From assembly GCA_013400115.1 (NCBI GenBank), contig VXBP01004442.1, positions 1,119-65,118 on the forward strand: a stretch of 64,000 nt of DNA, written 5' to 3'. The DNA is from Rhinopomastus cyanomelas (taxonomy: Eukaryota > Chordata > Aves > Bucerotiformes > Rhinopomastidae). Positions within the stretch are counted from its first letter, which is position 1; every line of letters begins with the position of its first letter. The translations under genes were made by a program, and so were the position numbers. Of this stretch, positions 63,201 through 64,000 are shown piece by piece. The notes beneath the pieces were generated by a model that worked only from the letters and a program-made list of their open reading frames with translations, was not told the DNA's origin and made no database searches.

Positions 63201-63455
63201 GGAGGGAGCGATTGATCGCTTGGTTAATATCTATAAGAACGTGGTCCACAAAACTGGGGTAACTATTTTTCCTCGTTCTTCCAAAGTATCTGGGTGTTTC
63301 CCAGAGGCAGAAGTCCTTTCACAACAGTATGATTTCTTAATTTGCAGGGGTACCTCACAGAAAGTGGTTTCGTCAACCTGCAGCGGGTCCAGATGATTAT
63401 GTTGGCTGTTGGCGAAGTCGAAGACAGCATTTTCAAAAAGAGAAAAGATGATGAT
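45136..63455 (+). CDS. XRN2: XRN2 (5'-3' exoribonuclease 2), 5' part of gene, exons 1-13
   Basis: XRN2 degrades 5'-monophosphate RNA in the nucleus. It acts in transcription termination downstream of poly(A) sites and in rRNA processing. The exons are 45136-45210, 52962-53089, 53734-53845, 55548-55659, 57628-57686, 57774-57863, 60221-60293, 60400-60450, 61162-61319, 61958-62032, 62123-62256, 63201-63258 and 63348-63455. Together they give 1233 nt, residues 1-411, with no stop or frameshift. Visible landmarks are MGVPAFFRW at the N-terminus, LDMNG (53-57), AIDG (101-104), DASAPGEGEH (197-206) with two acidic metal ligands, GADADLIM (232-239) with Asp235, a CCHC knuckle (263-276) and FVGNDFLPHLP (341-351). 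The other half of the roughly 950-residue protein lies to the right. Confidence 0.98.
45211..45614. other. start of XRN2 intron 1
   Basis: The CpG-rich sequence of the promoter island fades out by about 45500. There is nothing else. Confidence 0.5.
45615..45895 (+). mobile_element. CR1 3' end, group A
   Basis: AACGGTAGGACATGGAGCAG to the diverged tail GCCAGTTCCTGACGCTCTGT. Confidence 0.93.
46000..46560 (+). mobile_element. CR1 3' end, group F
   Basis: GATCGAGGGAGGTTCTCCTC to CCTGATAATCTGTGTCTGTT. The remnant SLRAGCQEIRGNLFSPALCD is readable. Confidence 0.92.
46801..47010 (-). mobile_element. two CR1 tails, group A
   Basis: Single tails lie at 46801-46850 (AATCATAGAATCATTAGAGA) and 46908-47010 (ATCACAGAATGTTAGGGGTT), with about 55 bp of unique sequence between them. 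Confidence 0.85.
47120..47500 (+). mobile_element. CR1 3' end, group E/H type
   Basis: GAGTTGTGGCTGTTCAACTT to the tail GATGATCTTTGAAGGTCCCT. An old copy. Confidence 0.88.
47683..47945 (-). mobile_element. CR1 3' end, group C
   Basis: CAGAAACATTGTGACTGGGA to CATTTCCCCTCATCCTATCA. Its ORF2 point of truncation (GGACAAGAGGAAATGGCC) is also present on the plus strand in the next copy at 48415. Confidence 0.9.
47946..48404. other. unique XRN2 intron 1 sequence
   Basis: Nothing is recognised. Confidence 0.5.
48405..48668 (+). mobile_element. CR1 3' end, group C
   Basis: TGATGATAGGACAAGAGGAA to GGTCCTTTCCAGCCACAATG ATTCTGATTA. Confidence 0.92.
48669..49544. other. unique XRN2 intron 1 sequence
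   Basis: No exon, repeat or RNA gene is recognised. Confidence 0.5.
49545..49885 (-). mobile_element. CR1 3' ends, two copies joined
   Basis: A diverged tail at 49545-49660 (AACAGTTTTGGCTGGAGGAG) runs directly into a group-A ORF2 end at 49665-49885 that lacks its own tail. It may be a recombinant or a deletion joint. Confidence 0.85.
49886..50783. other. unique XRN2 intron 1 sequence
   Basis: 50090-50290 is AT-rich. Nothing else is recognised. Confidence 0.5.
50784..51345 (-). mobile_element. CR1 3' ends: group A tail on a group E copy
   Basis: A single A-type tail (50784-50877) abuts a longer E-type copy (CACTCAGGGTTAGAAGTGAA to CACTCCAGCACATCCACATC, 50878-51345). Confidence 0.92.
51346..51730. 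other. unique XRN2 intron 1 sequence
   Basis: Nothing is recognised. Confidence 0.5.
51731..51858 (+). mobile_element. CR1 tails, minus then plus
   Basis: A minus-strand tail fragment (GAACTATTAAAGCTGGAAAG, 51731-51785) is joined to a plus-strand group-A tail (GGCTGTGGCAGCGGTATTGG, 51786-51858). Confidence 0.85.
52120..52205 (+). mobile_element. CR1 tail, group A
   Basis: CTGGAAGGGGGATTGGACTG to AGGTGTGTGATTCTGTGACA. Confidence 0.88.
52206..52513. other. unique XRN2 intron 1 sequence
   Basis: Nothing is recognised. Confidence 0.5.
52514..52682 (-). mobile_element. CR1 3' end, group D
   Basis: CTCAGAATTGTTTAGGCTGG to CTGGGCAGCCCAGTCCAGTG. It ends 280 bp before XRN2 exon 2. Confidence 0.88.
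52962..53089 (+). CDS. XRN2: XRN2 exon 2
   Basis: This exon encodes AKECNGVKVPIDTSKPN...LYLDMNGIIHPCTHPED (residues 26-67), with acceptor TGTTCACAG and donor GACAA/gtaagg. Asp54 in LDMNG is one of the conserved acidic residues of the XRN active centre. Intron 1 before it is about 7.75 kb and mostly CR1 and unique sequence. Confidence 0.97.
53090..53733. other. XRN2 intron 2, unique
   Basis: The sequence is repeat-free. The open frames in it show no homology. Confidence 0.55.
53734..53845 (+). CDS. XRN2: XRN2 exon 3
   Basis: This exon encodes KPAPKNEDEMMVAIFEYID...RPRRLLYMAIDGV (residues 68-105). It is bounded by CATGTTTTAG and GGCGTA/gtaagt. Asp103 lies in the conserved AIDG motif. Confidence 0.97.
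53955..54396 (+). mobile_element. CR1 3' end, group E
   Basis: CCAAAGGAGAGCATCTCCAG to the tail GGTTGGAACTACACGATCTT, then GTGATTCTGAG. The ORF2 remnant is open from 53911 to 54312 (VVAAPSLAVLTGRLAGALNN). Confidence 0.93.
54397..55121. other. XRN2 intron 3, unique part
   Basis: No exon or repeat is recognised. Confidence 0.5.
55122..55290 (-). mobile_element. CR1 3' end, group B
   Basis: ATTCATAGAATCCTTCAGGT to CTGGGCAGCCCAGTCCAGTG. Confidence 0.9.
55548..55659 (+). CDS. XRN2: XRN2 exon 4
   Basis: This exon encodes APRAKMNQQRSRRFRASKEG through EILAK (residues 106-142), with acceptor TTCTGTTTTAG and donor AAAAG/gtaaaa. The basic APRAKMNQQRSRRFR motif is the XRN signature that contacts the RNA 5' phosphate. 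Confidence 0.97.
55783..56372 (-). mobile_element. CR1 3' end, group A
   Basis: On the minus strand it is open from 56415 to 55861 (RPHLDGCAQFWDTQFKEDKE). It is among the least damaged copies here. Confidence 0.95.
56373..56714. other. XRN2 intron 4, unique part
   Basis: Nothing is recognised. Confidence 0.5.
56715..57076 (+). mobile_element. CR1 3' end, group A
   Basis: GTGTGTAGCTGGCTGAGGGG to TTCCAACCCCTAATGCTCTG. The ORF2 end is open from 56706 to 56993. Confidence 0.94.
57077..57627. other. XRN2 intron 4, part before exon 5
   Basis: T-rich low-complexity sequence lies at 57468-57510. Nothing else is recognised. Confidence 0.5.
57628..57686 (+). CDS. XRN2: XRN2 exon 5 (59 nt)
   Basis: This exon encodes GILPPEEVKERFDSNCITP, completing codon 143 and ending in phase 0 at residue 162. 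The acceptor is TTGCTCTAG and the donor is CCCCA/gtaagt. Confidence 0.96.
57774..57863 (+). CDS. XRN2: XRN2 exon 6
   Basis: This exon encodes GTEFMDNLAKCLRYYIADR...PGWKNLT (residues 163-192). The intron before it is only 87 bp. Its acceptor tract is a (CCTT)n pyrimidine run at 57751-57773. Confidence 0.97.
58190..58765 (-). mobile_element. CR1 3' end, group A
   Basis: CACAGAATCACAGAACATTA to CCATCGTGGCCACAAGGGCA. It carries a 40-50 bp deletion in the ORF2 end (after AAGGAGACTTCACAACCCCT). Confidence 0.94.
58766..59219. other. XRN2 intron 6, unique part
   Basis: Nothing is recognised. Confidence 0.5.
59220..59996 (+). mobile_element. CR1 3' end, group E, about 775 bp
   Basis: GCATGGAGTTCAACAAGGGC to the tail GGTGATCTTTGAGGTCACTT, then TGTTCTAGGATTCTGTG. 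The frame is open from 59223 to 59606. Confidence 0.94.
60221..60293 (+). CDS. XRN2: XRN2 exon 7
   Basis: This exon encodes VILSDASAPGEGEHKIMDYI and RRQR (residues 193-216). Glu203 and Glu205 in PGEGEH are expected metal ligands. The acceptor is AATTGTTTTGCAG and the donor is AGAG/gtaaac. Confidence 0.97.
60400..60450 (+). CDS. XRN2: XRN2 exon 8 (51 nt)
   Basis: This exon encodes AQPNHDPNTHHCLCGAD (residues 217-233), with acceptor TTTTGTGTAG and donor GACG/gtaagt. It carries the conserved HHCLCGAD block leading into the catalytic aspartates. Confidence 0.97.
60568..60968 (-). mobile_element. CR1 3' end, group A
   Basis: AGTCACAGAATCACAGAGCA to TCCCTCAGCCTCTCCTCATT. It lies in XRN2 intron 8. 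Confidence 0.94.
61162..61319 (+). CDS. XRN2: XRN2 exon 9
   Basis: This exon encodes ADLIMLGLATHEPNFTIIRE through PREKQGK (residues 234-286). Asp235 is the residue whose mutation abolishes human XRN2 activity. The CCHC knuckle is C263, C266, H271 and C276 (CALCNQMGHEVKDC). The zinc knuckle after the DADLIM block is characteristic of nuclear XRN2/Rat1 rather than cytoplasmic XRN1. Confidence 0.98.
61376..61645 (-). mobile_element. CR1 tail array, group A
   Basis: Four tail units occur. The middle ones repeat with 49 bp period (ATGACAGAAC at 61431 and 61480), each cut after CATCCAGTCC. The last runs on to AGGTGGGTTTTAAACATCTT. Confidence 0.93.
61646..61957. other. XRN2 intron 9, unique part
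   Basis: Nothing is recognised. Confidence 0.5.
61958..62032 (+). CDS. XRN2: XRN2 exon 10
   Basis: This exon encodes HDEFADSLPAAEQEFIFIRL followed by CVLRE (residues 287-311). The acceptor is TTCTCCTTGCAG and the donor is CGAGAG/gtacgt. LCVLRE replaces the LNVLRE I recall from mammals. Confidence 0.96.
62123..62256 (+). CDS. XRN2: XRN2 exon 11
   Basis: This exon encodes YLERELTMASLPFTFDFERS through FVGNDFLPHLPSLEI (residues 312-356). It contains the conserved GNDFLP active-site motif, with Asp345. The donor is ATCAG/gtaagt. Confidence 0.97.
62283..63168 (-). mobile_element. CR1 3' end, group G, about 885 bp
   Basis: ATCACAGTATCACAGTAATT to TCCAACAGCTCAACACGAGC. On the minus strand it is open from 63030 to 62506 (MHFGYNNPRQNYRLG to EERLRELGLFSLEKRRLRGD). 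It is one of the longest and best-preserved copies and fills most of XRN2 intron 11. Confidence 0.95.
63201..63258 (+). CDS. XRN2: XRN2 exon 12 (58 nt)
   Basis: This exon encodes REGAIDRLVNIYKNVVHKTG (residues 356-375), with acceptor TTTGTTTTCAG and donor CTGGG/gtaact. The preceding intron is largely one long minus-strand CR1. Confidence 0.96.
63348..63455 (+). CDS. XRN2: XRN2 exon 13 (last in window)
   Basis: This exon encodes GYLTESGFVNLQRVQMIMLA followed by VGEVEDSIFKKRKDDD (residues 376-411). The acceptor is AATTTGCAG and the donor is GATGAT/gtaaga. No further exon is recognisable in the last 545 bases. Confidence 0.96.
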
Positions 63456-63483
63456 GTAAGATGTTTTCGTTATATTCTTGGAG

Positions 63484-63806
63484 CTTGGTGAAGGGTGGGT
63501 GTCAGGAGGATGGGGCCAGGCTCTGCTCAGCGGCACCCAGTGACAGGACAAGGGGCAGTGGGTGTGAGCTGGAGCAGAGGAGGTTCCCCATCAGTGTGAG
63601 AAGGACCTTCTCCATGGTGAGGGTGCCAGAGCCCTGGCAGGGGCTGCCCAGGGGGGCTGTGGAGTCTCCTTCTCTGGAGACATTTCAAACCCACCTGGAC
63701 ATGTTCCTGTGCAACTGGATCTAGGGGATCCTGTGTGGCAGGGGGACTGGACTGGATGATCTTTCCAGGTCCCTTCCAATCCCTAATATTCTGTGTTTCT
63801 AGGATT
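63484..63806 (+). mobile_element. CR1 3' end, group A
   Basis: TGGTGAAGGGTGGGTGTCAG to TTCCAATCCCTAATATTCTG. The ORF2 end is open to 63724. The copy starts 29 bp after the XRN2 exon 13 donor. Confidence 0.95.
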
Positions 63807-64000
63807 TCCATTTCCAGGTCAAAATAATGAGAAATATATTTCTTTGAGCCACTTTTGGTGGCTCATCTGGTGTAAGCAAGGAGCTTGGTCCTTTGACAGT
63901 GCTGTCCCCATTAATGTGAAGCTACAGCTAAAATTTGTGGGCGGTAGAAGCCGTTATAGAAACTGGGACTTTCAGTACACAGCTGCTCCATAAGTTTTTT

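Noticed and set aside
1..64000. Endogenous retrovirus or DNA transposon copies
   Set aside because: No LTR pair, primer-binding site, gag/pol block or terminal inverted repeats were recognised. All the mobile-element signal I can name is CR1.

Overview
The window is avian nuclear DNA, on present evidence. Short, 5'-truncated CR1 LINE copies fill roughly 40% of it by eye (about 60 copies). There are no Alu/B1-type SINEs, the genes are intron-rich, and the two gene remnants match a conserved vertebrate neighbourhood. The CR1 load is high even for a bird. That would fit a CR1-rich lineage such as woodpeckers and their relatives, but this is inference only.

Two protein-coding genes lie on the + strand. 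The first is the 3' two thirds of KIZ (kizuna centrosomal protein). Nine well-supported coding exons lie between 4955 and 39245, plus one possible extra exon at 27346-27468. The stop codon is at 39243-39245, with poly(A) signals at 39277 and 39365. The second is the 5' part of XRN2 (nuclear 5'-3' exoribonuclease 2). It has a CpG-rich promoter at about 44905-45135 and thirteen coding exons from 45136 to 63455, which give residues 1-411 in one unbroken frame. It continues past the right edge. The order KIZ then XRN2, both on the same strand, is the usual vertebrate arrangement (NKX2-4, NKX2-2 and PAX1 normally follow). A complete tRNA-Gly(GCC) gene sits in a KIZ intron at 14531-14601.

CR1 copies are grouped here by the sequence of their 3' end. 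A: 'CTAGGGGATCCTGCTGTGG' then 'GGTCCCTTCCAATCCCTAA' (by far the commonest). B: 'GGGTCTTTTCCAACCTGA'. C: 'GATCCTGGAGGTCC.TTCCAGCC'. D: 'TTCTCCAGCCTCA.TGATTCT' or its minus-strand 'GAGGCTGGAAAAG' form. E: 'GGGGTTGGAACT.GATGATCTTT'. F: 'GGTTGGACTCAATGACCTC'. G: 'TTCAAGGTCTTTTCCAACCT'. H: 'GGATGACCTGTGGAGGTCC'. Plus-strand copies often still read as the C-terminal part of the CR1 ORF2 reverse transcriptase protein (ERVQRRAT, EERLRELGLFSLEKRRLRGD, VESPSLE). All are 5'-truncated and dead as autonomous elements.

Three structural themes stand out. Several A-group copies end in short tandem arrays of their own last 50-110 bp, with the same 76-bp period at four or five independent loci. Several pairs of CR1 copies are joined head to head with their tails pointing outwards. 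Five single N characters sit in such repeats, and at least two of them are flanked by exact duplications that look like assembly artefacts.

The repeat-free intron and intergenic blocks (about 9.6-9.9, 11.1-12.3, 15.6-16.3, 22.0-23.4, 31.4-32.5 and 42.7-43.4 kb) mix CpG-rich stretches with homeodomain, forkhead, GATA or TEAD-like cores. They are candidates for long-range enhancers of the neighbouring developmental genes. I found no previously undescribed protein system. The most unusual signals are the recurrent CR1 tail arrays and the promoter-like block at 32.0-32.3 kb.
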